DNA from: RGIG8306 sp964566025
Lineage (GTDB): Bacteria; Bacillota; Clostridia; Lachnospirales; Lachnospiraceae
Direction of reading: 5' to 3'
Assembly: GCA_964566025.1 (NCBI GenBank)
Contig: CAZMHF010000001.1
Span: forward strand, 1-64,000
DNA length: 64,000 bases
In this document: positions 9,858 through 19,344 of the stretch, in pieces
Layout of the letters: the number at the start of each line of letters is the position of its first letter
Position numbering within the stretch: the first letter of the stretch is position 1
Made by a program: the position numbers and the translations under genes
The notes under the pieces: generated by a model
Seen by the model: the letters and a program-made list of their open reading frames with translations, nothing else
Databases searched by the model: none
What the model was told of the DNA's origin: nothing

Positions 9858-11186
9858 ATGAGTAAACCAATTGTGGCTGTTGTAGGCAGACCAAATGTTG
9901 GAAAATCAACCTTGTTTAATGTATTAGCAGGGGAGAAGATTTCAATTGTTAAAGATACACCGGGGGTAACGCGTGATCGAATTTATGCAGATTGCACGTG
10001 GCTAGATAAAAACTTCACATTAATTGATACAGGTGGTATTGAGCCAGAATCAAGTGATGTTATTTTGGCGCAAATGCGTGAGCAGGCACAAATTGCAATC
10101 GATACAGCAGATGTCATTATGTTTATTGTGGATGTCAGACAAGGCTTGCAAGATGCTGATGATAAAGTCGCAACTATGCTTCGTAAATCCAAAAAACCAA
10201 TCGTTTTGGTTGTAAATAAGGTTGATAATTTTGAGAAATTTATGCCAGCTGTGTATGAGTTTTATCAATTAGGGATTGGTGATCCAATGCCCGTTTCGGC
10301 CGCTTCTATGTTAGGGCTTGGTGATATGTTAGATGAGGTAGTAAAGCATTTTCCATCACAAGACGAAGAGGAAGAAGAAGAGCATATTACACGAATCGCT
10401 ATCATTGGAAAACCGAACGTTGGGAAATCCTCCATTATCAATAAAATTATCGGTGAAAATCGAGTGATTGTTTCAAATATTGCAGGAACGACTCGTGATG
10501 CAATTGATACACCAATCAAATGGAAAGAAAAAGAATATGTTCTGATTGATACGGCAGGTTTACGTCGCCATAGTCGTGTAAAGGAAGATTTAGAGAGATA
10601 TAGTGTTATTCGTACCGTTGGAGCAGTAGAGCGAGCAGACGTTGTCGTTGTCGTTATTGATGCAACGGAAGGAATTACAGAGCAAGATGCGAAAATTGCA
10701 GGTGTTGCACATGATCGCGGAAAAGGTCTTATTGTTGCCGTAAACAAATGGGATGCTATTGAAAAAGACGATAAAACGATTTACCGTTTTGCAGAAAAAG
10801 TACGAAATGTGCTATCGTTTATGACATATGCAGAGATCGTATTTATTTCGGCTAAGACAGGGCAACGACTCAATCAATTATTTGAAGTGATTGAAGTTGT
10901 TGAACAAAATCAGCAAATGCGTATTGCAACTGGCGTATTAAATGAAATTATTACGGAAGCAGTAGCGATGCAACAACCACCATCTGATAAAGGAAAGCGG
11001 TTGCGCATTTATTATGTAACACAAGTTGCTGTAAAACCACCAACCTTTGTATTGTTTGTGAATGACAAAGAGCTTATGCATTTTTCGTATACACGCTATA
11101 TTGAAAATAACATACGAAATACATTCGGTTTTAAAGGGACTTCATTAAAATTTATCGCAAGAGAGAGAAAAGAAAAGGATCAATAA
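9858..11186 (+). CDS. der: ribosome biogenesis GTPase Der (EngA)
   Basis: 442 aa with two tandem GTPase domains: GRPNVGKST near residue 8 and GKPNVGKSS near residue 183, each with DTAG/DTGG and NKxD motifs, then a C-terminal KH-like domain. Der acts in assembly of the 50S ribosomal subunit. Good ribosome binding site (GAAAGG). plsY follows after 2 nt, so they are co-transcribed. Confidence 0.97.
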   Translation: MSKPIVAVVGRPNVGKSTLFNVLAGEKISIVKDTPGVTRDRIYADCTWLDKNFTLIDTGGIEPESSDVILAQMREQAQIAIDTADVIMFIVDVRQGLQDADDKVATMLRKSKKPIVLVVNKVDNFEKFMPAVYEFYQLGIGDPMPVSAASMLGLGDMLDEVVKHFPSQDEEEEEEHITRIAIIGKPNVGKSSIINKIIGENRVIVSNIAGTTRDAIDTPIKWKEKEYVLIDTAGLRRHSRVKEDLERYSVIRTVGAVERADVVVVVIDATEGITEQDAKIAGVAHDRGKGLIVAVNKWDAIEKDDKTIYRFAEKVRNVLSFMTYAEIVFISAKTGQRLNQLFEVIEVVEQNQQMRIATGVLNEIITEAVAMQQPPSDKGKRLRIYYVTQVAVKPPTFVLFVNDKELMHFSYTRYIENNIRNTFGFKGTSLKFIARERKEKDQ

Positions 11187-11188
11187 TT

Positions 11189-11830
11189 ATGATAATTTGG
11201 CGAATTGCATGCTTAATCATTGGATATTTCTTAGGGACATTTGAGTCTGGATTGTTTTACGGAAAAAAAGCAAATATCGACTTAACAAAAGAAGGTAGTG
11301 GCAATACAGGCGCTACGAATACACTTCGTGTTATGGGAAAAAAAGCAGGTGCTGTCGTATTATTATTAGATGTTTTAAAATGCTTAATCCCAGCACTAAT
11401 TGTGTATTTTGTATCGAATCATTTTTATGATGGATATGGAAAGCTATTTTTGCTATATACAGCCTTTGGGGCAATTTTAGGACATAACTTCCCGTTTTAT
11501 TTGAATTTCAAAGGCGGAAAAGGTATTGCTTGTACAGGTGCATTGTATTTGGCGTTTGATGCGCGTCTTGCCTTGGTTGGTATTATTATTTTTGCATTGA
11601 TTATTTTTATTACAGGTTATGTTTCATTAGGGTCGCTAATTGCTGTTGCTGTTATTACAGCATTAGCAAGTGCATTTACATTGTTAGGATTTTATCATGT
11701 AGATTCAGGTTCGGAAGTAGAGATGGTCATCTTATTATGTCTAGTTGCCATTTTGGCCTATGTTCGCCATCGTGCCAATATTGTTCGTCTACTCAATAAA
11801 ACAGAACATAAGTTTTCACGAAAAAAATAA
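11189..11830 (+). CDS. plsY: acyl-phosphate:glycerol-3-phosphate acyltransferase PlsY
   Basis: 213 aa integral membrane protein. It carries the PlsY signatures GSGNTGATN, GHNFPFY and KGGKGIA, and transfers the acyl group from acyl phosphate to glycerol 3-phosphate, the first step in phospholipid synthesis. gpsA, which makes its substrate glycerol 3-phosphate, follows after 18 nt, the usual pairing. Confidence 0.95.
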   Translation: MIIWRIACLIIGYFLGTFESGLFYGKKANIDLTKEGSGNTGATNTLRVMGKKAGAVVLLLDVLKCLIPALIVYFVSNHFYDGYGKLFLLYTAFGAILGHNFPFYLNFKGGKGIACTGALYLAFDARLALVGIIIFALIIFITGYVSLGSLIAVAVITALASAFTLLGFYHVDSGSEVEMVILLCLVAILAYVRHRANIVRLLNKTEHKFSRKK

Positions 11831-11848
11831 AATTAGGAGGTTTATCGA

Positions 11849-12853
11849 ATGAAAGTTGCCGTTTTAGGAGGCGCTGGTGCATGGGGGTTTGCCCTATCAA
11901 AATTGCTAACCAATAATGGACACTCCGTTACGATTTGGTCGAAATTTGAGGCCGATATTGAGCATTTAACAAATACAAATTCATGCAAAGCATTTCCATC
12001 TGTTACTTTGCCAGAAGGAACAATCTATACCTCCGATTTAGAGAGAGCTACAACGGGATGCGATATTATTATCATTGCGATTAGCTCACCATTTGTGCGT
12101 GAGGTTTGCAAAGCGTTAAATCCTTTTTTGAAAAAGAATCAAATTATCGTTAATGTATCAAAGGCGATAGAGCCAGGAACCTTATTGTTTTTAACAGAAG
12201 TTATTCAAGAAGAATGTCCAGTAGCGGACGTGGCTGTGTTGTCTGGACCAAGTCACGCTGAAGAAGTGGTGTACTCATTGCCAACAACGGTTGTGATTGG
12301 CGCTACGACAGAGGAAACAGCACATTACCTACAAAATATATTTATGAGTTCCGTATTTCGCGTATATACAAGCCCTGATATTAAGGGAATCGAAGCAGGA
12401 GCTTCTTTGAAAAATGTCATTGCATTGGCGGTCGGAATTTCCGAAGGACTTGGCTATGGGGACAATGCCAAAGCTGCCATTATGACAAGAGGAATGAATG
12501 AAATTACAAAGCTAGGTATGAAAATGGGTGGACAACAATTAACCTTTTTAGGCCTTTCGGGGATGGGCGATTTAATTGTGACATGCTCCAGTCGCCATAG
12601 TCGAAATCGTCGAGCAGGCATTTTAATTGGCGAAGGAAAAACCATTGAAGAGACAAAAAAAGAAGTTGGCGAAGTAATTGAAGGATTAAATAGTGCGCAG
12701 GCTGCATTGGCCTTAGGCGCAAAATATCATGTCCAATTGCCAATTATTGAAGCAATCAATGATATGTTAAATGGCGAGACCACGCCTTCTTTGGTGGTGG
12801 ATAATCTTATGAGTCGTGATAGAAAAATAGAGCATAGTGATATTTCATGGTAA
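11849..12853 (+). CDS. gpsA: NAD(P)-dependent glycerol-3-phosphate dehydrogenase
   Basis: 334 aa, family length. The N-terminal Rossmann motif is GGAGAWGFAL (residues 6-15), and the catalytic lysine lies in GASLKNVIALAVG. It reduces dihydroxyacetone phosphate to glycerol 3-phosphate for PlsY. AGGAGG precedes the start by 9 nt. Its 3' end overlaps the next gene by 7 nt. Confidence 0.96.
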   Translation: MKVAVLGGAGAWGFALSKLLTNNGHSVTIWSKFEADIEHLTNTNSCKAFPSVTLPEGTIYTSDLERATTGCDIIIIAISSPFVREVCKALNPFLKKNQIIVNVSKAIEPGTLLFLTEVIQEECPVADVAVLSGPSHAEEVVYSLPTTVVIGATTEETAHYLQNIFMSSVFRVYTSPDIKGIEAGASLKNVIALAVGISEGLGYGDNAKAAIMTRGMNEITKLGMKMGGQQLTFLGLSGMGDLIVTCSSRHSRNRRAGILIGEGKTIEETKKEVGEVIEGLNSAQAALALGAKYHVQLPIIEAINDMLNGETTPSLVVDNLMSRDRKIEHSDISW

Positions 12854-13860
12854 ACGAAAAATATAATGGACATAAACGATTTATAAAACACATAACAGTC
12901 GTGCTGATTATCTTAATAATCGGCACTTCTTTAAATGGTTGTTATTCTGAAAAGGCCGATTCACAAGAACGGTTTATAGTCTTTAAAAATGATTCATACA
13001 CCTATGCACAAGCTTATTTAGTATATTTGAACTTGCAAACACTCTATAATGAAAAATATGCAAATGATTATTCAAATGACTTTTGGAAGGTTCCATTATT
13101 TGAAGATGAGAAAATGTGTTTTGATGAGTATGTTAAAGAATATGTTTTTTATAATGAATTGTTATTGCTATATTCATTAAATGAATTGCCAAAAACAGAT
13201 GTTTCATTAACGCAAGAGGAAGAAGAATCGATTATAAAGCAATCTGCCAAGTATCATGGAGCGCTTCAAGACTTTTTACAAAACGAAGAAAATACGATTC
13301 AAATAACGCAAGATGACATACAGAAAATCATGAAACATTATATGGTGGCACAAAAGAAAATTGAAAACGTATTATCAGATGTTCGTATTGAAGTGAGCGA
13401 TGAAGAGGCACGAGTTGTCAAAGCGTATCGTTATGCAACAAAGGATTTAGCACAAGCAAAACGTTTTCATGAAAAAGTTTTAAGTGGGCAAGATTTTTAC
13501 GCCATTGCTAAAAATGAATCAATTACAACGAATCTTGAATATTATATTTCGGCCAATAGTGATGCACCAAAGGTTTTTAAAGAGGCTGTTTTGAAACTTG
13601 ATCAAGGTGAGTGTAGTAGCATTGTCGATTACTATAGTGTCTATTATGTGTTTTTTGTCGTGGATATGAAAGATGAGTTGCATTCACAAAAAAACAAAGA
13701 AGAATTGCTCCATAAAAAACGAATTGAGTTTTATACGGAGCAATGCTATTCATTGTTAGAGAAGAGTCCTATTGAGTTAAATAAAGAACTATATGATACG
13801 ATTGAATTTCACTATAATGATTTTAAAGAACTAATATCGGGAATCGCTATTAGTGAGTAA
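12847..13860 (+). CDS. lipoprotein with PrsA/SurA-type peptidyl-prolyl isomerase features
   Basis: 337 aa. An N-terminal membrane segment (about 14-30) ends in a lipobox SLNGC with the lipidated cysteine at 32. The middle is helical (SurA-N-like), and residues ~200-275 resemble a diverged parvulin domain (ATKDLAQAKRFHEKVLSGQDF, then LDQGECSSIV). It probably helps fold exported proteins outside the membrane; isomerase activity is uncertain because the domain is diverged. It starts inside the gpsA stop region, and its last 49 nt overlap tail-to-tail with rqcH on the other strand. Confidence 0.75.
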   Translation: MVNEKYNGHKRFIKHITVVLIILIIGTSLNGCYSEKADSQERFIVFKNDSYTYAQAYLVYLNLQTLYNEKYANDYSNDFWKVPLFEDEKMCFDEYVKEYVFYNELLLLYSLNELPKTDVSLTQEEEESIIKQSAKYHGALQDFLQNEENTIQITQDDIQKIMKHYMVAQKKIENVLSDVRIEVSDEEARVVKAYRYATKDLAQAKRFHEKVLSGQDFYAIAKNESITTNLEYYISANSDAPKVFKEAVLKLDQGECSSIVDYYSVYYVFFVVDMKDELHSQKNKEELLHKKRIEFYTEQCYSLLEKSPIELNKELYDTIEFHYNDFKELISGIAISE

Positions 13861-15560
13861 TTGTTATGGTAAATAACAAAGCCAGGTTTTCCACCAGATG
13901 GTTTTTTGATGAACTTCTTTTCAATGTAATCCACTTCAACTTTGTCACTATTTCGATTTTGCGAGTAATAGGCAGCAACAGCGCCAGCTTCTTCGAATGC
14001 TCTATCAGGAATTTCCTCGCCCTTTGTTTTTAAAATAACATGAGAGCCGGGGACACCTTTTACATGAAACCAAAAATCATTTGCTGCGGCAAGTTCGAAT
14101 GTCACAAATTCATTTTGGATATTATTTTTTCCGACATAAATATCATACCCATCTGAAGATAGATAATGCAGAGGAACAATCTTGGCTTGTTTTTCTGCTT
14201 TTTTATTGCCCTTTTGAATCATTGCGTTTTTCTTGCAGTATCCACAACGAGTTAATTCAAGCTTAATTTGCTTTAAATCAATTTCATTTAGCGCGTTTTT
14301 GAGCGATTCTTCAACGGAAATCAAATGAGAGAGCTCATTTTTCGTTTCTTCGATTTGGGTAGTTAGCGCATCAAAAGTTCGTTTTGCTTTTGCATATTTT
14401 TCATAATAACGCTTTGCGTTGTCAATGATGCTATCCTCTGAATTTAGTGGAATGTCAATGAGGGTGTTATCATAATAATTTGTAACGTGCGCCACGCTAG
14501 CGCCGCTTGTTAGCTCGTAGGCATAGGTAGTTAGCAAATCACCATAGAGCTTGTGTTTTTCACGTGTAGTTGTATCGCGAAGTTGTTTTTCTTGAAGGTC
14601 GAGTTTTTTCTTTGTACGCTCAAGTGCATTTGAAACAATCCTTCTAAGGTCGGCAGATTTCGTTTGCATTCTTGTATACACACTTTTTTGTGCATAAAAT
14701 GTTTCTAGCAATAAACTCATACTATCAAACGAAACAGAAGGACAATCTTGATAAAGAAGCATCTTAAATGCAGAAAAATCAAGTGGTTTATCACCTTTGT
14801 AGTACAAGGTCGGCACAAAATCGCCACGTGCAATTTGGTTGATAAATCGTTCGAATGTATGATAGAGATGTACTTTTTCTAAATCGGATAGGGTGTTGGC
14901 TGGTTTTTGGTTGTCAATTTTTGCTTGCTCAAGAATCTCTTCAGCGGTAGGTGTACTAATGCCTGTAAAGGCTTGAGACAGGGATTTGGTAAGCGAATAC
15001 GGTTGATGAATTAGTTCACTAAATAAAGCTTCATCGCATGTTAACGGATCTGCCTTGTTTTGTGTGTTTGGTATAAAATATTCGCGTCCTGGTAACACCT
15101 CACGAATAGAACTAATATGAGCAGGGATTCGCTTAATGCTATCAATAATGATGGAATCTTTGTTGACCAAAACGATATTGCTATGTTTGCCCATGATTTC
15201 AATAATGAGTGTATGAGAGCATAAATCATTCATTTCATCAAAATGCTCAATTTCAATTTTGACAATGCGTTCAAGTCCAGGTTGTGTAACGGAAATGATT
15301 TTGCCGTTTTGCAAATGCTTTCGAAGCACCATACAAAATGCAGGCGCTGTTAGAGGGCTTATTTTGTTTTCTTCTGTCAAATATAAAAACGATAAGGATG
15401 CCGATGCATTTAAAATAAGCTTATACGTTTCTTTGTTGTTTTTTATCGTAAGTAATAATTCATCCGTTTCAGGTTGAGCGATTTTTGAAATGCGACCACC
15501 TAGTATCGTATGATTTAATTCGCTTGTTAATGCTGCAATTACAACACCGTCAAATGCCAT
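13812..15560 (-). CDS. rqcH: NFACT ribosome-rescue protein RqcH
   Basis: 582 aa: NFACT-N domain (about 1-210), helical HhH and coiled-coil middle (about 290-430), and NFACT-R domain at the C-terminus with DIYVGKNNIQN and NDFWFHVKGVPGSH. RqcH binds stalled 50S subunits and adds C-terminal alanine tails. The Asp97-Arg98 pair described as essential in Bacillus RqcH reads Glu97-Arg98 here, a conservative change. The 3' end overlaps the convergent PrsA-like gene by 49 nt, and no terminator separates them. Confidence 0.92.
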   Translation of the reverse strand: MAFDGVVIAALTSELNHTILGGRISKIAQPETDELLLTIKNNKETYKLILNASASLSFLYLTEENKISPLTAPAFCMVLRKHLQNGKIISVTQPGLERIVKIEIEHFDEMNDLCSHTLIIEIMGKHSNIVLVNKDSIIIDSIKRIPAHISSIREVLPGREYFIPNTQNKADPLTCDEALFSELIHQPYSLTKSLSQAFTGISTPTAEEILEQAKIDNQKPANTLSDLEKVHLYHTFERFINQIARGDFVPTLYYKGDKPLDFSAFKMLLYQDCPSVSFDSMSLLLETFYAQKSVYTRMQTKSADLRRIVSNALERTKKKLDLQEKQLRDTTTREKHKLYGDLLTTYAYELTSGASVAHVTNYYDNTLIDIPLNSEDSIIDNAKRYYEKYAKAKRTFDALTTQIEETKNELSHLISVEESLKNALNEIDLKQIKLELTRCGYCKKNAMIQKGNKKAEKQAKIVPLHYLSSDGYDIYVGKNNIQNEFVTFELAAANDFWFHVKGVPGSHVILKTKGEEIPDRAFEEAGAVAAYYSQNRNSDKVEVDYIEKKFIKKPSGGKPGFVIYHNNYSLIAIPDISSLKSL

Positions 15561-15627
15561 GAGTAAATACCTCGTTTTCTGTAATGTGTCTAATGTATCA
15601 TAAATACGTAAGAAAATAAAGTTCTTC

Positions 15628-15656
15628 TTGCTAACTGATTTGTTGTATTATATAAT
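15628..15656 (+). promoter_or_regulatory. promoter of the yicC-remA-gmk-rpoZ operon
   Basis: TTGCTA at 15628-15633 and TATAAT at 15651-15656, 17-nt spacer. It overlaps the longest reading frame of yicC and so shows that the ATG at 15697 is the real start. Confidence 0.75.
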
Positions 15657-15696
15657 GATTAGTAGGCTTACAAACTTACTAATAAGGAGAGCTAGT

Positions 15697-16575
15697 ATGA
15701 TAAAAAGTATGACCGGCTACGGTCGAGGAGAAGCGAACAATGAATTTGGCTCCATTTCTGTTGAGATTAAAGCGGTTAATCATCGCTACCTTGATTTAGG
15801 AGTGAAATTGCCTAGAAAATTCAATTTTTTAGAGGCAACGATTCGCAATAAATTAAAAGAAAAAATTATTCGAGGAAAAGTAGATGTATACATTTCTTAC
15901 GAACAAGCGCAGGAAAATGGTTTTGCATTAAACTACAACGAGAACTTAGCAAAAAGCTATTTGGATTGTTTTACAAAGATGCAAGAACGTTTTGCGATTT
16001 CGGCCGACGTCAATGCCGTTACATTATCAAGAATGCCAGAAGTATTGTCCTTAGAACAAAAGGAATTAGATGATGAAAAAATCTGGGAGTGCTTAGCCGT
16101 TGCGCTGGATGATGCGATTGAACATTTTATTAGTGCTCGTTTCCTAGAAGGTTCACAGCTTGAAAAAGATCTAGTGACAAAATTAGACCATATTTATGAG
16201 TTGGTTTTACAAGTAGAAGAGTGGTATCCGAATGTACTAGAAAATTATCGCAATCGCCTTGAAGCGAAAGTACACGAATTACTAGACAACACAACGATTG
16301 ATGAAAATCGCATTGCGACAGAAATTGTACTTTATGCAGATAAGATTTGTGTGGACGAAGAAATTGTTCGAATAAAAAGCCATATTGTCCAAATGAAAGA
16401 ATGCTTACAATCACATGAAAGCATTGGACGAAAATTGGATTTTATCACACAAGAATTTAATCGTGAAGCCAATACTATGCTTTCCAAAACAAATGATCCT
16501 AAATTAGCCGACATTGCGATTGAAATTAAAACGGAAATCGAAAAGGTTCGCGAACAAATTCAGAATGTAGAGTAG
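15697..16575 (+). CDS. yicC: YicC/YloC family endoribonuclease
   Basis: 292 aa, family length. Begins MIKSMTGYGRGE, the hallmark of the family, and ends with the DUF1732 region (IGRKLDFITQEFNREANT). E. coli YicC is an RNase involved in small-RNA turnover. AAGGAGA lies at 15684-15690. First gene of the operon with remA, gmk and rpoZ. Confidence 0.93.
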   Translation: MIKSMTGYGRGEANNEFGSISVEIKAVNHRYLDLGVKLPRKFNFLEATIRNKLKEKIIRGKVDVYISYEQAQENGFALNYNENLAKSYLDCFTKMQERFAISADVNAVTLSRMPEVLSLEQKELDDEKIWECLAVALDDAIEHFISARFLEGSQLEKDLVTKLDHIYELVLQVEEWYPNVLENYRNRLEAKVHELLDNTTIDENRIATEIVLYADKICVDEEIVRIKSHIVQMKECLQSHESIGRKLDFITQEFNREANTMLSKTNDPKLADIAIEIKTEIEKVREQIQNVE

Positions 16576-16586
16576 GTGAAAAAGCA

Positions 16587-16847
16587 ATGAACACATTTAT
16601 TCATATCGGTTTTGGGAATTTCGTTCAAGCAAGTCATATTATTTCTATTGTGCGTGCGGATTCCGCCCCAATTAAACGACTTGTTTCACAAGCAAAAGAC
16701 AAACAAACTTCTGTAGATGCAACACAAGGAAGAAAAACCAAATCAGTCATTATCGCTTCCGATGGAAGAGTTATTTTATCAGCGTTATTGCCAGAGACGA
16801 TTGCCAATCGACTTGGACAATTAGAAGGGAGTGAAAAAGATGATTAA
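16587..16847 (+). CDS. remA: RemA/DUF370 family regulatory protein
   Basis: 86 aa. The IHIGFGNFV and GRKTKSVIIASDGRVILS stretches are typical of DUF370. In Bacillus RemA is a DNA-binding regulator of matrix genes; its place between yicC and gmk is conserved in Firmicutes. The end overlaps gmk by 8 nt. Confidence 0.92.
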   Translation: MNTFIHIGFGNFVQASHIISIVRADSAPIKRLVSQAKDKQTSVDATQGRKTKSVIIASDGRVILSALLPETIANRLGQLEGSEKDD

Positions 16848-17472
16848 GGAAAAAGGTCTTTTGATTATTATTTCAGGGTTTTCGGGCGCTGGAAAAGGAA
16901 CCGTAACAAAAAAACTAGTAGCAGATTATGATTGTTATTCACTATCGATTTCTGCAACATCAAGATTACCACGTGTAGGCGAGGAAGAGGGGATTCATTA
17001 CTTTTTCATTTCAAACGATGAATTTGAGTTGAAAATTCAAAACGATGAATTGATTGAATATGCAAAATATGTGGATAATTATTATGGAACCCCTGCAGAT
17101 TATGTAACCAAACAGCTTGAGGACGGCAAGGATGTTATTTTAGAAATTGAAGTACAAGGTGCACTTCAAGTAAAAGAAAAATATCCAGATTCCGTTTTGG
17201 TGTTTATGACACCACCAAATGCATTTGAATTAAAAAAGAGGCTTAAATGCCGTGGGACAGAAGATGACTGCACGATTCAAAAACGAATTTTGCGTGCACA
17301 AGAGGAATCCCATTTTATTTCACGCTATGATTATGTTGTTATTAATGATGTATTAGAAGAGTGCGTTATGGAATTACATTCACTAATTCAATCACTTCAT
17401 ATGGCAACATCACATAATATAAATTTCACAAAACAAATTCAAAACGAATTAAAAAACATGATCGAAGAATAA
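16840..17472 (+). CDS. gmk: guanylate kinase
   Basis: 210 aa. The P-loop SGFSGAGKGT starts at residue 12, followed by the GMP-binding region (SATSRLPRVGEEEG, YYGTP). Phosphorylates GMP to GDP. ATG 16840 is preferred over GTG 16831 because AAGGGA at 16825-16830 has proper spacing only to the ATG. rpoZ follows after 18 nt. Confidence 0.95.
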   Translation: MIKEKGLLIIISGFSGAGKGTVTKKLVADYDCYSLSISATSRLPRVGEEEGIHYFFISNDEFELKIQNDELIEYAKYVDNYYGTPADYVTKQLEDGKDVILEIEVQGALQVKEKYPDSVLVFMTPPNAFELKKRLKCRGTEDDCTIQKRILRAQEESHFISRYDYVVINDVLEECVMELHSLIQSLHMATSHNINFTKQIQNELKNMIEE

Positions 17473-17490
17473 GAAAGCGAGGACCTAACC

Positions 17491-18000
17491 ATGTTACATC
17501 CATCTTATAATGAGCTAATTGATATTGCTAATCACGACACAACCATTGACCAACCAATCGTTAAGAGTCGTTATTCTATTGTGCTTGCTACGGCAAGAAG
17601 AGCCCTTCAAATTGTTGAACAATCCCAAAAAGAGCAAGACTTAGAAGGTGATTCTAAAATTGTAAAACCACTTTCTGTTGCTGTCAAAGAATTTTTTAAA
17701 GGTGATGTTCGTATTCTAAACGAAGAAGAAACAAAAGAAGTGTTGTTAAACGAAGAAAAAGAATTATTGGCTCTTGAAGAAAAACAAATGAATGCTGAAA
17801 GAGAAGCGACGAAAGACGATCTAGTTGCAGATGAAGACGACGAAGAAGATATTGTCGATGGAGAAGATACATTAGACGAAATTGAAGACGATGAAATCAT
17901 TGATGATATGGATGATACGATTGATATTAATGATCAAGAACTTGATTTTGACAGATTAAGGGAACAAGCTGATCGCCTTATTGGAAAAACAGAGGAATAA
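17491..18000 (+). CDS. rpoZ: RNA polymerase omega subunit with long acidic C-terminal extension
   Basis: 169 aa, about twice the usual 60-90. Residues 1-75 contain the omega core: MLHPSYNEL, SRYSIVLATARRALQI, KPLSVAVKEFFKGDV. From about residue 77 the protein becomes very rich in Glu and Asp, with almost no hydrophobic core until LDFDRLREQADRLIG near the end. Omega helps assemble and stabilise the beta' subunit. The acidic tail is unlikely to be an artefact because the frame stays open and keeps the local codon use. Its role is unknown. Confidence 0.9.
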   Translation: MLHPSYNELIDIANHDTTIDQPIVKSRYSIVLATARRALQIVEQSQKEQDLEGDSKIVKPLSVAVKEFFKGDVRILNEEETKEVLLNEEKELLALEEKQMNAEREATKDDLVADEDDEEDIVDGEDTLDEIEDDEIIDDMDDTIDINDQELDFDRLREQADRLIGKTEE

Positions 18001-18009
18001 TTTTATCTT

Positions 18010-19344
18010 ATGAAAAATGTGTTTTTTATATCATTAGGTTGCGATAAGAATTTAGTAGATTCCGAGAAAATGTTGGCGGTTTTACAAAAAGCAAATTACA
18101 CCATTGTTGATGATGAATATGAAGCAGAAATTATCATCATTAATACGTGTTGTTTTATTGGAGATGCAAAAGAAGAAAGTATTCAAAGTATTTTAGAGAT
18201 GGCGTTATTAAAAGAAACGGGAAAGTGCCAGCTGTTATTAGTCACAGGATGCTTAGCTCAACGATATCAGGATGAAATCACAAAGGAATTACCAGAAGTC
18301 GATGGGATGTTAGGAATTTCTTCGTATCCACACATTGTCCAACTAATCGAAGCATTCTCATTGCCAAAAACGGATGCCCACATTAGTCGATTTGACGATT
18401 TAGAAGAATTACCTTCTCTAACAAAACGTACACTAACCACTGGTGGCCATTATGCCTATTTAAAAATTGCAGAGGGTTGCAATAAACATTGCACGTATTG
18501 TGTTATTCCAAGTGTTCGTGGAAATTATCGTAGTGTTCCTATGGAAAAGCTGATTCTTGAAGCGAATGAATTAGTTGAAAATGGAGTTCGCGAACTGATT
18601 TTAGTCGCACAAGAAACATCAATGTACGGAATCGATTGTTATGGTAAAAAAACATTGCCCGCCTTATTGGAACAATTGTCATTGATAAAAGGCCTATATC
18701 GTATACGAATTATGTATTGTTATCCAGAAGAGATTAACGAAGAACTGATTATGGCGATAAAAACATTACCAAAAGTTTGTCATTATCTTGATATTCCGAT
18801 ACAAAACGCTAACAATGATATTCTAAAAAGAATGGGGCGCCATACGACAAAAGAAGAAATTAGCGAACTAATTAAGCGTTTACGAGAAGAAATTCCCGAT
18901 ATAGTTCTTCGAACAACCTTGATTACAGGTTTTCCTGGCGAGTCAGAGGAGGCTTTTGAAGAAAATTTAGCATTTGTGCGCGAGATGAAATTTGAGCGAT
19001 TAGGCGTATTTTCTTATTCACCAGAAGAAGGCACACCAGCAGCCTCGTTCATAGACCAAATTGATGAAGAAACAAAAGAATATCGCAAAAATGAAATTAT
19101 GTTATTGCAACAAGAAATCGTTTTTGAAAAAATGCAAACATACATTGGCACGATTGTTGATGTAATGATTGAAGGATTTATTCCAGATGGTGGTGTCTTT
19201 GTTGGACGAACCTATATGGATGCGCCAAATGTAGATGGTTTGATATTTATTCAATCTGACGAGCCATTTATGAGTGGTGATTTTATTAAAGCTGAAATAA
19301 TTGGTGTAAATGAATATGATTTTGTAGGAGAGTATTTGCCATGA
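18010..19344 (+). CDS. rimO: ribosomal protein S12 methylthiotransferase RimO
   Basis: 444 aa. N-terminal UPF0004 domain with cysteines (C11 in SLGCDKN; NTCCFI), radical SAM core with CNKHCTYC, and a C-terminal TRAM domain. It adds a methylthio group to an aspartate of S12. SLGCDKNLVDSE separates RimO from the related tRNA enzyme MiaB. It overlaps pgsA by 4 nt. Confidence 0.96.
   Translation: MKNVFFISLGCDKNLVDSEKMLAVLQKANYTIVDDEYEAEIIIINTCCFIGDAKEESIQSILEMALLKETGKCQLLLVTGCLAQRYQDEITKELPEVDGMLGISSYPHIVQLIEAFSLPKTDAHISRFDDLEELPSLTKRTLTTGGHYAYLKIAEGCNKHCTYCVIPSVRGNYRSVPMEKLILEANELVENGVRELILVAQETSMYGIDCYGKKTLPALLEQLSLIKGLYRIRIMYCYPEEINEELIMAIKTLPKVCHYLDIPIQNANNDILKRMGRHTTKEEISELIKRLREEIPDIVLRTTLITGFPGESEEAFEENLAFVREMKFERLGVFSYSPEEGTPAASFIDQIDEETKEYRKNEIMLLQQEIVFEKMQTYIGTIVDVMIEGFIPDGGVFVGRTYMDAPNVDGLIFIQSDEPFMSGDFIKAEIIGVNEYDFVGEYLP

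Noticed and set aside
15628..15696. Longer start of yicC
   Set aside because: The first codon is the -35 box; family start MIKSMTGYG is at 15697.
17607..17900. Ser-rich reading frame opposite rpoZ
   Set aside because: Reverse complement of the Glu/Asp codons of the acidic tail.
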